Of a stretch of 64,000 bases of DNA, positions 30,980-43,651 are shown one piece after another. Position 1 is the stretch's first letter. Each line of letters begins with the position of its first letter. The translations under genes were made by a program, and so were the position numbers. Below the pieces are notes generated by a model. That model did no database searches and was not told the origin of the DNA. It saw only the letters and a list, made by a program, of their open reading frames with translations. This stretch comes from Dactylis glomerata (taxonomy: Eukaryota; Streptophyta; Magnoliopsida; Poales; Poaceae), in the NCBI GenBank assembly GCA_007115705.1, contig QXEO01000531.1:12385912-12449911 (forward strand), given 5' to 3'.

Positions 30980-32698
30980 ATTAATGCTTGTGCCATCCTT
31001 TGTATGTTAGATTTTCTGTATAATGTTTTTGGTCGAATCTTAAATTTATATTTTTTGAGTTAAATTATGTTTTGCATGTCTTGTGTTTTATTTGGCTCTT
31101 TATTGCAAAAAAATTTTGGTTCTTTATTTGCGATGGTTGTTTATTGGTTGTAATTTTCTATGCGTTAGATTTATCCGGAGTGCGAGAACAAGTTCTTGAA
31201 GAAGAATTCTTCGACAAATATTACTAAGGCAAGTGTCACCATATTTCCTTATCATACTAAATGTTTTGTCACTTGTAGCTTTTCTAGTAGATGATGCATG
31301 TGTAGGTGGTTTTTAAGAGTTTGTGTCTTTTAGCTTGCTAGATTTTATGCTTAAGTCTCCTTGGCTAGCTTTTGCATCTCCTAGTAGAATTGCTACTGCT
31401 ATAGGTTACTTTGTCTTACACTTGTTGTGGGAAGGGAAATTCACATGTTTTGGCTAAGTGTTGAAAACCATGCTTTAGAAAACTAAGAAAAACAACTAAG
31501 TAAATGAATCACCTAGGTGGAATTGGCTTTGAATGGTTTATGTTGAGTGGTTCCCTGGGGTCATGTCGTCGAACCTCTGAACCACCAGGTGTATCTCACT
31601 TGTGGACGGCCACCCAAGAGCAAAGACATTGGAGACGTTCAAGTCATGAAGCTTCCAGTGCAACCACAAGACATATGGGCTCTGTCTTGACCAACTAAGC
31701 TGCAAGAACTCAAGCCAGACGGACATAGGGTGGTAGATGTTGATAGGTTGGAACGCGTCCGGGTTGGTCTGAGGGATTGCTTCTGAAAGGTCTCGTCTTA
31801 GTTTTCACTTGGCCATTTGAGGCAAAATGAGTCTCACAACAAAATGGGTTAACTAAGTCTTGTGGGAAAAGTGCACCACCTCTGCAGAGTGTTAGAACTA
31901 AGTACTTAGCCGTGTCCCCCGTTACGGACAATTTTGAGCAACATGATTTTGAAGCTGTTCAAGGATCTCCTCATCCCAACTTCTTAAACTAAAATTTGTG
32001 CGTGAACTGGGAATATGGCTATTGGTGCAAGTGTCTACCGGATAGCAGGTCCCGTGCCATGTCTATGTGCCTGTGTCTGCAGGGGTATGTCACCCAAACC
32101 AAGTTGTCCATATGTAGTAATTGAGGTTTTGATAATTGATGTAAGTGTCTATCGACTAGTATGTCCCGTACGATAACTACGGCCTGTGTCTACAGGGGTA
32201 GGTCACCCAAATCAAGTTGTCTAGCATAAGTTTTGTTCTGAGAAAATGATAGGATAAAATTGCTTTACGCAAAAAAAGCCTGAAACTCCACCTAGCCAAA
32301 TATTCATTTAAGTGTTAGGCTCCATTTGTGTCCACCAAACAATGACATCTTGCCAATACAATTCAAGTGTATTGACCCTTTGTGGCTGCAACGTTTCATG
32401 TTGCAGGTTTTGATGATAAGAAAGGTACGGTAGGGTTACGAGTCTATCCGCAGCATGTTCGCCTGTGGCACATGAAGAAGAAGGGCCCCATGCTATTTTT
32501 GATTTCGTTGTAAACTCTGATAGCTTTATGCTATATGAGTATTGTAAAGTTTCTTTATGTAATTGCTGGATCATGCGATGTAATAAAATGACCTTCGTTT
32601 CTTGATATTACATCTTAACCTGTGTGTGCTAGCGTTTGATCCAGGGACTAGCACTGAAAAGCACAAGGATCGTCATCTTTAAAAGGTGAGGTCACTAT
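30980..32698 (+). repeat. Diverged long-LTR remnant related to element F
   Basis: Collinear with the right half of element F's LTR: AAGGCAAGTG, a region with ACTTGTGGACGGCCACCCA, GCCGTGTCCC, CCTGTGGCAC, and a terminal part with GATCCAGGGA. The end reads AAAAGGTGAGGTCACTA in place of F's AAAGGTGGGGCGTTACA. No coding capacity. It marks an older member of the same LTR superfamily, truncated on the left by element C and abutting element E. Confidence 0.6.
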
Positions 32699-32780
32699 AG
32701 TTTGCTTGACAGATTAAGCGTTTTCCACCCCTGTTCCTATTGTGTCTCTATTCTATAACTGTGCTTTTTGCGTACTAATC

Positions 32781-34745
32781 ATGCCACCAGACAACACCGA
32801 GACACCGCCACTAGAGGGTGAAGACTTGCAGGCTCACATCACCAAACTTTTGGCTGACCATATGCAGGATGTGGACAAGTGTTTTAGTGATACGATGGAG
32901 CAACTCGAGGGACTCGAGACCACCTTCAACACCAAACTCGACGCTAAATTCCAGGAGATGCTAGCACGCTTACCACCACCGATGGCTCGCGCGCCTCCTC
33001 CATAGTCGACTCGCGTGGCTCCTCCACCGACCTTTTTGGGACGTGCCCAGCGCATCCTCAAACCACCGGCACAAACTTCGGCTGCGGGCGATGCTACGGG
33101 TGCTGCTGCTGCTGCGAGCACTGCTGCTGCTGGCGTCGCAGGAGCTACAGGTGTTACACAGGTCCGTGATACACAGTTGGATGATTATTACGGAGAAGAT
33201 GAGTACGAGGGCAAGTACGCGGACGACTTCACAGTTGATCAGCCAGCTGGTCGTCCTAGGCCCTACATTCACCGTCCACCTCCTTTTCCGTTGGTACGTG
33301 ATGATGACCATGTTGCTAAACTAAAATTAAATGTTCCTACATTTGATGGTCGCTATAATCCTAATGCATACCTCTCTTGGGAATTAGAATTAGACCAACG
33401 TTTTGCATGCTTAAATTATCCCGAGGATAGACGTGTTAGTGCTGCTACTTGTGAGTTCACTAGTTTTGCTTCCATATGGTGGTCTGAATACTGTCGTGCT
33501 AATCATGCTAATCCAATCACTATGTGGGATGCTTTAAAACATGCTATGCATATTCATTTTCTTCCACCATATTATCAGCGTTCCATGCTTACCAAATTAG
33601 CACGTCTAGATCAAGGCAAAAATTCTGTAGAGGATTACTATCAGGAGTTGCAAACTAGCATGCTATGTTGTGGTATAGAGGAGGATAATGAAGCATTAAT
33701 GGCACGATTCGTAGGCGGGTTAGATAAGGAAATTCAGACCATTCTTAGATATAAATCTTATCACACTATTACCCGTTTGTTCCATCTTGCTTGCAATGCT
33801 GAATGTGAAGTGCAGGATCGACGCGACGCGACACGAACTAATTATTCTGCAGGGCGTTCTACTTGGAGATCACCGACTTCGGCGATACGGGCTGCTGTAC
33901 CTACACCTCCAGCGACCACATCCACGCGATCTGGAGCATCTACACCACCTCCGTTTGTTACACAGAAGACTACTACGGGACCAGCCCCGAGTGATGCGTC
34001 CTCCATGGCATCTACGGGCAAGTCCAGCCAAATTCAGTGCCGCAAATGTGGTGGACTTGGTCACTTTGCACATGATTGTGCCTCTTCCCGTGTGATGATT
34101 GCTCTTGAGGATGGTGGATACGACTCCGCCAGTGATTATGATGAAGATACTTTGGCTCTTATTGCATCTGATGAGCAATGTGCTGCAGCATCCATGGAGC
34201 AAGATTCTGAATATATGGCTGCGGAACATGCGGAGAAATACCCGAGTTTAGTTGCACAGTGAGTCTTGAGTGCACAAATTACCAAGGTCGAGCCTGACCA
34301 GCGCCATAATCTGTTCCATACCAAAGGCGTGGTTAAAGATCGATGTATTCGCATTATTATTGATGGAGGGAGCTGCAACAACTTGGAGGGCATGGAGATG
34401 GTTGAAAACCTTTCTCTTACGACACAACCCCATCCTCGTCCATATCACATTCAATGTTTTAATAACAGCGGCAAGGTTAAGGTAACACGTACAGTTCGTG
34501 TGCATTTTACTATTGCTGCATATGCTGATTATGCTGAGTGTGATGTTGTTCCTATGCAAGCATGTGCTCTTTTACTTGGTAGACCATGGCAATTTGATAC
34601 AAATTCTATACACTACGGTCGCACAAATCAGTATTCTCTTGTTCATAATGATAAAAAAATTGTGTTACTTCCCATGTCTCCTGACAGTATTTTAAAAGAT
34701 GATCTTGCTAGATCTAGTAGAGCACATAATGGGGGGGGAAGCTGA
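32781..34745 (+). pseudogene. Element E gag and protease
   Basis: The ATG at 32781 (MPPDNTETPP) begins one frame with a TAG at 33003-33005 and a TGA at 34260-34262. The capsid domain (Retrotrans_gag) spans about 33310-33830: NVPTFDGRYNPNAYLSW, LDQGKNSVEDYYQEL and FVGGLDKEIQ. One CCHC knuckle, CRKCGGLGHFAHDC, follows near 34040-34080. The protease has IIIDGGSCNN (catalytic GAT at 34362, with DGG in place of DTG as is common in chromoviruses) and ALLLGRPW. The reading frame then enters eight Gs at 34732-34739 and leaves frame with the RT part across the element F insertion, so the G-run length is probably altered. Confidence 0.8.
34741..34745 (+). repeat. Target-site duplication GCTGA of element F (left copy)
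   Basis: GCTGA here and at 54585-54589 flank element F. The interrupted element E sequence is continuous across the pair. Confidence 0.85.
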
Positions 34746-35246
34746 TGTAACATCCCAAGTTTTTGTCAAATTTTGGATAAAAAAAAATTATTTTATTTGC
34801 ATTGATTGAAAAAAAATCACAGGGAATTAAAACTTTCGAGTATAATTAAATGCTTTTCCCTAAGGTTTTATTAAACCTTCAAAATCAAACTATTTCATTT
34901 CCAAGGTTTCCATTTTATAAAAGAATTTCTTATAAATACCCCATATTCAAATGTTAGTTAGAAAAACCATTTCAAATTTTCTATTAATCCTCGAAGTACT
35001 CCCTTGAGAAAACATAAAATCAAAAATACTATTTTGTGTTTATTCAAACTTATGCAAGCTATCTTGCAACGAGATATTTACAAAATGATGTACACAAAAG
35101 GAGGTATGTATTATCAACAAGGTTTTTGAAAAGGAATTTCAAAATCTCATAAATTATTTCCCTGATTTCAAAGAATTAATTTAAAAACCTTATTTTCCAT
35201 ATATGAATGTATGCAAGGAAACACTAGGAGTTAAATGCATACCTTG

Positions 35247-36971
35247 TGAAGGAAATATGCCCTAGAGGCAATAATAATATTGTGATTATCATATTTCTTG
35301 TTCATGATAATGTTTATACTCCATGCTATAATTGTATTAAGCGGAAACATTAATACTTGTGTGGTTTGTGAACAACACTATGTCCATAGTATGCCTCTAT
35401 GGACTAGCTCATTGATTAATGATGGTTAAGGTTTCCTAACCATAGACATGAGTTGTCAATTAATAATGAGATCATATCATTTGGAGAATGATGTGATGGA
35501 CAGACCCAGATAAAGCAGAGCAATTAGATCGTGTCATCGTGTTCATCTTTGCGAAGCTTTTCTTATGTCAAGTATTGTATTCCTTAGACCATGAGATAAT
35601 GCAACTCCCTAGTATTGGAAAAAGCTTTGAGGTCATCAAACGTCATCCTATGTGAGGGTGATCATAAAGGTGTCTCTCAGGTGATCGGAAAGTACTTGTT
35701 GGGTTGTATGTATCGAGATGGAATTTGTCCCTCCCAAGTCGGAGAGATATACTTCGGGCCCACTCGGTAATCGATATCAACACCGCTTGCAAGCATGTGG
35801 TTAAGGAGTTAATCACGAAGTGATATTGGATTACGGAACGAGTAAAGTACTTGCTGTGAACGAGATTGAACTAGGTATGGTGATACCGACGATCGAATCT
35901 CGGGCGAGTAATATATCGTGTGACGAAGGGAATACATATACGGGATTAATTGAATCCTGGCATCGTTGTTCATCCGATATGATCATCGATGAATATGTGG
36001 GAGTCAATATGGGTTTCCAGATCCCGCTGTTGATTATTGATAGAAGATCATGTCTGCATATTCTCAAACCCGTAGGGTCACACACTTAATGTGCATCGAC
36101 GCTAGGATAGAATGGATAATTGGTTTATGAGTTTTAGTTCGGAGTCTCGGATGAGATCCAGGACATCACGAGAGGTTCCGGAATGGTCCGGAGAATAAGA
36201 TTCATATAAAGGAAAGCAGTTTTTGGATTCCAGAATCGTTTCGGAGTTTATCGGTATTGTACCGGAAGGTTCTAGAAGGTTCCGGAGTGGGACCAACGTG
36301 GGCCCACTTGTCGGAGGCCTGCGTGGGCCTAAGGGGAAGTGCCCTGGCCACCTTGGGCCAGGCGCACAAGGCCCCTAAGGCCCAGCCGGCCAGCCCTAGG
36401 GGAAACCCTAGGGGAACCTTCCAGAAGAGGGGGGGGAAGACTTGCCCCCTACTCTTCCCCCCTAGCCGCCGCCCTAGGGCTTGGAGGAGGGGCCAAGGTA
36501 GCCGGCCTGCCCCCCATATAAGGGGGGGCAGGGGCACAGCCCCCTCCCACTCCAACCCTAGCCGCCAGCCAACTGCTGCCCCTCCACCTCTCTCTCTCGC
36601 GACTGTGCGTAGGCGAAGCCCTGCCGCAGAAACTCTCCACCATAAGCACCACGCCGTCGTGCTGCAGATCCAATCTATCTCTCCACCATACTTGCTGGAC
36701 CAAGGAAGGAGGAGACGTCGCTGCACCGTACGTGTGCATCTCTCGGAGGCGCCGCCACTTGCGGCGTAGGATCGGATCGGATCGCGAGGAGGAGACGGCG
36801 AGTACGACTACGTCAACCACGTTCTGTTGAACATTTCCGCTGTGCGATATCTTCAAGGGTATGAAGATCTCATCTACCTCTCTCGTTGATTACATCTCCT
36901 AGATTAGATCTTGGCTTTCTTGTTCGCATCCGTAGGAAATTTTTTGATTTACTATGCTGCAAAACCCTTCA
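35247..36971 (+). repeat. Element G 5' LTR (1725 bp)
   Basis: TGAAGG to CCCTTCA. The GC-rich 3' third holds CATATAAGG (36515-36523) as probable promoter. Frames at 36202-36856 are LTR composition effects, not genes. Confidence 0.9.
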
Positions 36972-36972
36972 G

Positions 36973-36984
36973 TGGTATCAGAGC
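36973..36984 (+). other. Primer binding site of element G
   Basis: TGGTATCAGAGC one base after the LTR, complementary to initiator tRNA-Met, as in other Copia elements. Confidence 0.85.
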
Positions 36985-38549
36985 TAGATCTATGCGTAGA
37001 TGTGTTTCACGAGTAGAACGCAACATGCTTGTTGCAGGCGTTGATGTTTTCTGTTGCAAACCTCTTGTTTTGTATTTCTTATGGCGCGGCATAGTGAGAT
37101 CGAAGCGGTCCAGGCCAACTTTACGCGACCTCGTTCGCGAGACCGGCTCCGCACTTGACGTGTGGCTTGTTCCACACATGCGGCTGGTGGATGCCAGTTT
37201 CTCTCACTATAGTAGTCATGAGATTTACAACGGATGTTAGCAACCATAATATCACCGTTGTGGCTTTTCGTAGGTAAGAATCGTTCTTAACTTGCTACTC
37301 CCATAAGCCACGTAAAACATGCAACAACAAAGTAGAGGCGTCTAACTTGTTTTTGCAGGGAGTGTTTTGTGATATGGTATGGCCACAAGATGTGATGTGA
37401 TATATGTGATGTATGCGATGATCATGTTTTGTAATATTTCACGACTTGCATGTCGATGAGTTCACAACCGGCAGGAGCCATATGGTTGTCTTTATAATTG
37501 TGTATGACCTGCGTGTCAACTTCTTATACGCCATGTAATAGCTTTACTTTATCGCTAAGTAGTTAGCAATAGTTGTAGTTGCTATTCGTGGTGGAGGCAA
37601 TCATGGTGGAGTGATGGAGATCATGCCGGCGCGCACAAGATGGAGATCATTGCGCGGAGATTGGCTATACCATGTCACATAAAATTATATGCATGTGATG
37701 TTTATCCTTTTATGTATCTTATTATGCTTAGATCGCGACGGTAGCATTTTAAGATGATTCCTCACTTAAAGATCAAGATAAAATTGTGTTCTCCCCATGT
37801 ATGCACCATTGCGAAAGTTCGTCGTTTTGAAGCATCTCGTGATGATCGGGTGCTATAAACTCTACGTTCACATACAACGGGTGCAAGCCAGTTTTGCACA
37901 CGCGGAAATACTTGGGTTTGACTTGATGAGCCTAGCATGTACAGACATGGCCTCGGAACACACGGACCGAAAGGTCAAGCATGAGTCATATGGATGATAT
38001 GATCAACATGTTGATGTTCACCATTAAAACTACATCATTCACGTGATGATCGGTCTCGGTGTAGTGAATTTGGATCATGCTTCACTAAACAACTTTGAGG
38101 GATGTTGAATTTAGTGGGAGTTCATTAGTAATTTGAGTAACTTGAACTAATTATCATGAACTAAATCTTGATGTATTTGTATAAGTCGTTGTAGTCTTTG
38201 GCACCGTTTCCACCGACACTTAGCTTAATTGAGTTAAAAGAACTATAGAATTCTGGATAATCACTTTTTGGTCTAGTGCCGTTTAGTTAGAATGTCAAGA
38301 CTAAAGATTAAGTCCTATTGCAAACTTTAGCAAACCTTGCTTGCTCCATACAATTTAATAAATTGTATTAATCTAAGAGCAACGATTCAAGTTTAGTATC
38401 TAAAGATCATATGTTTGCCTTCATGATAAATTGATCTTCAAAATTGTTTGAGAATCAAAGTGATCATCGAGCTGAAAGAATTGTTTCAGAAACAAATAAG
38501 AAGTGAAAGATATTTGATATCTAAGACTTGGTTGTTTGCAAAATGATGA
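36985..38549 (+). other. Element G leader region, no gene seen
   Basis: About 1.6 kb between the primer site and the first gag-like traces. It has repeated short motifs (GTGATGATCG near 37840 and 38045) and no frame above 110 codons with recognisable similarity. Long untranslated leaders are usual in this Copia group. Confidence 0.5.
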
Positions 38550-41500
38550 AGTATAATTTAGTAAAAGAACATATGCTCATATTGTATGACTATATGCGAA
38601 GATTGAAGATGCTAGGTGTCCCGATCACCCAAAAGTTTGGGAACTAATATTATACTTGCATTCATCCTTATAAGCTATAGTAGTTTCATCATGAAAGATG
38701 TCATGATAGGACGAATGAAAAGGTATCGGCAAAATTGTTTTGCTATACCAAAAGAATACTAAAGAATGGAATCTGGAAGAATACCAATCATATGATGATG
38801 GCGATCCACTTCAAAGTGCAAAATCCAAGGCTATTAGTATTTGACTAAAAATCCTTTGGACTATGTGTCAAATGATTGACGCCACTATTGATGTCGATAG
38901 ATTCTTCTAAAAAGAGAGGAAATGCTAAATAGGATCTGCAAAATTATTTGGTAGAAAAAGGAAAAGACTGGAATTGTCCAGCTCAGGTATATAAATGATA
39001 TACATGTTATAGATGAATTCTTTTGCTCGTTAACAATGTAATTCTTGGGTATTCGATACTGATTTGTTGGTATGAAATGTCATACAAAGCAACACAATAC
39101 AAGAAGTACAATGGCCTAAGTAACTAGTAAAAGAATATGGTAATGATGCATGTCGAGATACAAATAAAAGTGTTATTGTGCTTCTCGTCGGCATAAAACC
39201 TAGCCTTCTAGATATGTTAAGAACTTAATAATTGTTATTTTGTTCTAGTATTATGAGAGCAATGGTTGTTCAAATTATTACCGTCTTCCATAATCGATGG
39301 ATAGATTATTATTATCTTGTTGGTGAAATAGACATTTATAACACTAATGCTAAAGGTCGCAAGACAAAACAAATTTCACTTATATGTGACACCGCCGTTT
39401 AAGTCATACTGGAAACAAAACATGAAAGAAATTCTATATTGATAGATTTTTTAGTCAATTGATTTTGAATCGATTGACGCTTGTGAGACTTTTCCTAAAG
39501 ATGATTAAACTCCGTTCGTGGGCCATAGAAAGAACAAGTGACTAACTACATGGAGATCGTACATGTTGATGTATGTAGTTCATGTGTGAAGTCGAGCGTG
39601 GTGTATTTTCTATTTCATCAATGACTCGAATAGATGTACGGTATATCTACTTGATGAGATAGAAGTATGAAATTGTTCAATTTATGAAGTGAAAATTGTT
39701 GTAACAAGAATATTCAAGTTGTATGATTAGATCATAAAGAAGAATATTTGAGTTACAAGTTTAGCAAACATCTAAGAGTTAGAGGAATTGTTCCACAAAC
39801 TTGCATCATGATAAACACCATAGGAGTATGGAGTTTTCGATGGATGTAATCAAACCTTGTTTGACATGGTTAGATCAATGATGAAATAAATTACCAATAT
39901 AATTTGTGGATTATGCTTTAGAGACTACCGCTTTTCATTGAATAGAGTGCCATCATAATCTACCGAAATGACACCATACAAGTTATAGTTGTCTTTTCTT
40001 GAATTTTGGTATGCAAGGCATATGTGTAAAATGTTTACAACCAAAATCGGATTAGTAAGTCTTTGTAGGGTTATCCCAAAGAATGTCGATGGGTGTTTCT
40101 TCTGCCATAAACCCAATTAAAAGTGATTGTCACTGAAAGAAGTGAACTTCTTATGAAGGAGTTTTTCGCGAAAGGTTTAAGTGTGAGGAAGATAGAACTT
40201 GATGAGGTTATTGAATCTGAGCAAGATGATCAGAGTAGCGCAGCACCAGAAAATGTTCTGGAAGCGGTAACTACATTCATAGCTCACGCGTCTACAATAT
40301 GTTGTAGTCACGACATCGAAGTTCCTATTTAACCAAGTTGGTCGTAATCAAATAGTAAGATTTGAGGACGAGATATTATTAGATAATAGTAACCAACAAT
40401 ATATAAAGAAGCGATGATGGGCCCTGACTTCGTCATATGAATTATTCTAGCAACAATTACATATTGAGATATGATAGTTGAATAAACGAAACAACGTTCC
40501 TCTACCGGAATGCACACCAAGGACGTGTAACTGACACGACCCAATGGGTTTTGTTGATTCAAAGGTTGCTAGATATGTATGCAAACTTCTATGGTAGAAG
40601 AAAGCATAGGGAAGTTGGAATCTTCAATGATGAAAACGTTAAAGTGTTAATTTCATCAAGATATTTGAAGATGCTTGTATTACAAGAAAGTAAGTGGGAG
40701 CGCTCAGACATATTTCTAATACTTTATGTGGACGACATATCGTTTATTAGAAATAATGTGTTTTTCTTGATATTGTTAAGTTTTCATTAAAATTAGTTTT
40801 TGATGAAAGACTTAGGTAAAACCAGAATATTAAGCATCAATATCTATGCAGATAGATTGAGGCACTAATATAGTTTTGCCAGAGTACATAGATGAAATAT
40901 TGAATTTGTTCAATATGGAAACAATAAGAACGGTTCTTGTTGCATGGAAGAGGTTGGAGCAAGAATCAATTGTTTTGACACTTGATGAGTGAAACCACAA
41001 GAATGATTTTATCAATCTTGTATACCATGATATGTAGATCCAGATGTGTCCAATGCTCTAAAGGTTATAGCATTCATATGATGATCGTTGGACAATAGTA
41101 AAGATATTCTTATGCACTTTCGAAGAAGTAAGAATATGTTCTGTATGCAGAAGTGACAAATGGTTCATTGTAATGAGTTACATTGGCTTTGTCACACATA
41201 CAAGTAAAATTTTATCTCAATTTTTAAAGCCATTTGTTTTGAGTTAGAAGGTGGCATAATAAGATGGAAGAAAGTTCCATGAAGACTTGGATGAGTTCCA
41301 ATGTTAATATTGTGGCGGACACTACAACGAGGGCTAAGTATATAATCGCTTTAGAAGCGGCATAAAAGATGCAAAGTAGATAGTGATAATCCAACTTATT
41401 TGTGGCACTGTCGTCCAGGTCATATTGGCATAAAACGCATAAAGAAACTCCATTCTGATGGACTTTTGGAGTCTCTTGATTTTGAATCATTTGACACGTG

Positions 41501-41900
41501 CAAGCCATGCCTCATGGGCAAGATGATCAAAAACCCGTTCTCCGGAATAATGGAGCGAGCAATGAACTTATTGGAAATCATACATACCGATGTGTGCGGA
41601 CCAATGAGTATTTCGACGCACGGTGGATATCGCTATTTTTCTAAGTGTGCTAGTACTATGTAGTCCTATTGTATGACAATAGTGACAACATAGTCTCGGC
41701 CAAGAAACAAAGGTCTCATCAGAAGACCAAGTTTATACGATGCTATCTCATACAAGATGAGTAATGCGTGCTGACGCAAAAGAATATGCAAATACAAACG
41801 GATCTGAAAGTGTCAGACCCGTAGATAAGGTTTACCACATGCAATGCGTATGAATAACACCGGAATGCCATAGGTGTTAAAGGCGCAAGTATTAACTAGA
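38550..41900 (+). pseudogene. Element G gag-pol remnant, multiply frameshifted
   Basis: Recognisable pieces in order: gag near 38580-38720 (YDYMRRLKMLGVPI, SSFIMKDVMIG); a protease-like WVFDTD near 39048-39070; integrase near 39430-39650 (SLDFES-like, TPFVGHRK and a VHVDVCSS-like stretch); RT at 40551-40830 (KASRSWN-like REVG, then FLILYVDDI at about 40717-40745, the YVDD active site); and RNase H split in two, ADTTTRAKYIIALEAA near 41318-41375 and YDNSDNIVSAKKQRSHQ at about 41675-41725. None forms a long frame. The piece between the RNase H halves is described separately. The product cannot be made from this copy. Confidence 0.6.
41385..41663 (+). pseudogene. Displaced Copia integrase fragment inside RNase H
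   Basis: An uninterrupted 88-codon frame encodes the GAG-pre-integrase and integrase N-terminal region: WHCRPGHIGIKRIKKLHSDG, CKPCLMGKM (zinc cysteines) and HTDVCGPMS, which carries the first catalytic aspartate. In Copia elements this region precedes RT, and a decayed copy is indeed present at about 39430-39650. Here it follows RT and separates two halves of RNase H. Its better preservation compared with its surroundings suggests later acquisition from another Copia element. Confidence 0.7.
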
Positions 41901-41917
41901 TTATTGACTCTAGTGCA

Positions 41918-41927
41918 AGTGGGAGAC
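41918..41927 (+). other. Polypurine tract of element G
   Basis: AGTGGGAGAC directly before the 3' LTR; typical of the Angela/BARE group. Confidence 0.8.
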
Positions 41928-43651
41928 TGAAGGAAATATGCCCTAGAGGCAATAATAATATTGTTATTATCATATTTCTTGTTCATGATAATGTTTATAC
42001 TCCATGCTATAATTGTATTAAGCGGAAACATTAATACTTGTGTGGTTTGTGAACAACACCGTGTCCCTAGTATCCTCTATGGACTAGCTCATTGATTAAT
42101 GATGGTTAAGGTTTCCTAACCATAGACATGAGTTGTCAATTAATAATGAGATCATATCATTAGGAGAATGATGTGATGGACAGACCCAGATAAAGCAGAG
42201 CAATTAGATCGTGTCATCGTGTTCATCTTTGCGAAGCTTTTCTTATGTCAAGTATTGTATTCCTTAGACCATGAGATAATGCAACTCCCTAGTATTGGAA
42301 GAAAGCTTTGAGGTCATCAAACATCATCCTATGTGAGGGTGATCATAAAGGTGTCTCTCAGGTGATCGGAAAGTACTTGTTGGGTTGTATGTATCGAGAT
42401 GGAATTTGTCCCTCCCAAGTCGGAGAGATATACTTCGGGCCCACTCGGTAATCGATATCAACACCGCTTGCAAGCATGTGGTTAAGGAGTTAATCACGAA
42501 GTGATATCAGATTACGGAACGAATAAAGTACTTGCTGTGAACGAGATTGAACTAGGTATGGCGATACCGACGATCGAATCTCGGGCGAGTAATATATCGT
42601 GTGACGAAGGAAATACATATACGGGATTAATTGAATCCTGGCATTGTGGTTCATCCGATATGATCATCGATGAATATGTGGGAGTCAATATGGGTTTCCA
42701 GATCCCGCTGTTGATTATTGATAGAAGATCATGTCTGCATATTCTCGAACCCGTAGGGTCACACACTTAACGTGCATCGACGCTAGGATAGAATGGATAA
42801 TTGGTTTATGAGTTTTAGTTCGGAGTCTCGGATGAGATCCAGGACATCACGAGAGGTTCCGGAATGGTTCGGAGAATAAGATTCATATAAAGGAAAGCAG
42901 TTTTTGGATTCCGGAATCGTTTCGGAGTTTATCGGTATTGTACCGGAAGGTTCTAGAAGGTTCCGGAGTGGGACCAACGTGGGCCCACTTGTCGGAGGCC
43001 TGCGTGGGCCTAAGGGGAAGTGCCCTGGCCACCTTGGGCTAGGCGCACAAGGCCCCTAAGGCCCAGCCGGCCAGCCCTAGGGGAAACCCTAGGGGAACCT
43101 TCCAGAAGAGGGGGGGAAGACTTGCCCCCTACTCTTCCCCCCTAGCCACCGCCCTAGGGCTTGGAGGAGGGGCCAAGGTAGCCGGCCTGCCCCCCATATA
43201 AGGGGGGGCAGGGGCGCAGCCCCCTCCCACTCCAACCCTAGCCGCCGGCCAACTGCTGCCCCTCCACCTCTCTCTCTCGCGACTGTGCGTAGGCGAAGCC
43301 CTGCCGCAGAAACTCTCCACCATAAGCACCACACCGTCGTGCTGCAGATCCAATCTATCTCTCCACCATACTTGCTGGACCAAGGAAGGAGGAGACGTCG
43401 CTGCACCGTACGTGTGCATCTCTCGGAGGCGCCGCCACTTGCGGCGTAGGATCGGATCGGATCGCGAGGAGGAGACGGCGAGTACGACTACGTCAACCAC
43501 GTTCTGTTGAATGTTTCCGCTGTGCGATATCTTCAAGGGTATGAAGATCTCATCTACCTCTCTCGTTGATTACATCTCCTAGATTAGATCTTGGCTTTCT
43601 TGTTCGCATCCGTAGGAATTTTTTTGATTTACTATGCTGCGAAACCCTTCA
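41928..43651 (+). repeat. Element G 3' LTR (1724 bp)
   Basis: Near-identical to 35247-36971, with about 25-30 differences including two or three single-base indels. Ends AACCCTTCA, followed by CCTTG. Confidence 0.9.

Larger units (their letters stand above)
35247..43651 (+). mobile_element. Element G: Angela/BARE-like Ty1/Copia element with decayed interior
   Basis: LTRs 35247-36971 (1725 bp) and 41928-43651 (1724 bp), flanked by CCTTG (35242-35246 and 43652-43656). The start TGAAGGAAATATGCCCTAG is that of the Angela/BARE/Maximus group common in Triticeae. The primer site is at 36973-36984 and the polypurine tract at 41918-41927. The interior, 4.95 kb, shows gag, protease, integrase, RT and RNase H traces in the Copia order, but with stops and frameshifts throughout. 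I count about 25-30 differences between LTRs (about 1.6%), a recent insertion. It interrupts the left LTR of element F. Confidence 0.9.

Noticed and set aside
36202..36856. Frames of 135-174 codons in the Copia LTR (repeated at 43089-43536)
   Set aside because: They lie in the promoter/R region of the LTR; the second copy shortens one frame to 105 codons by single-base changes, as expected without selection.
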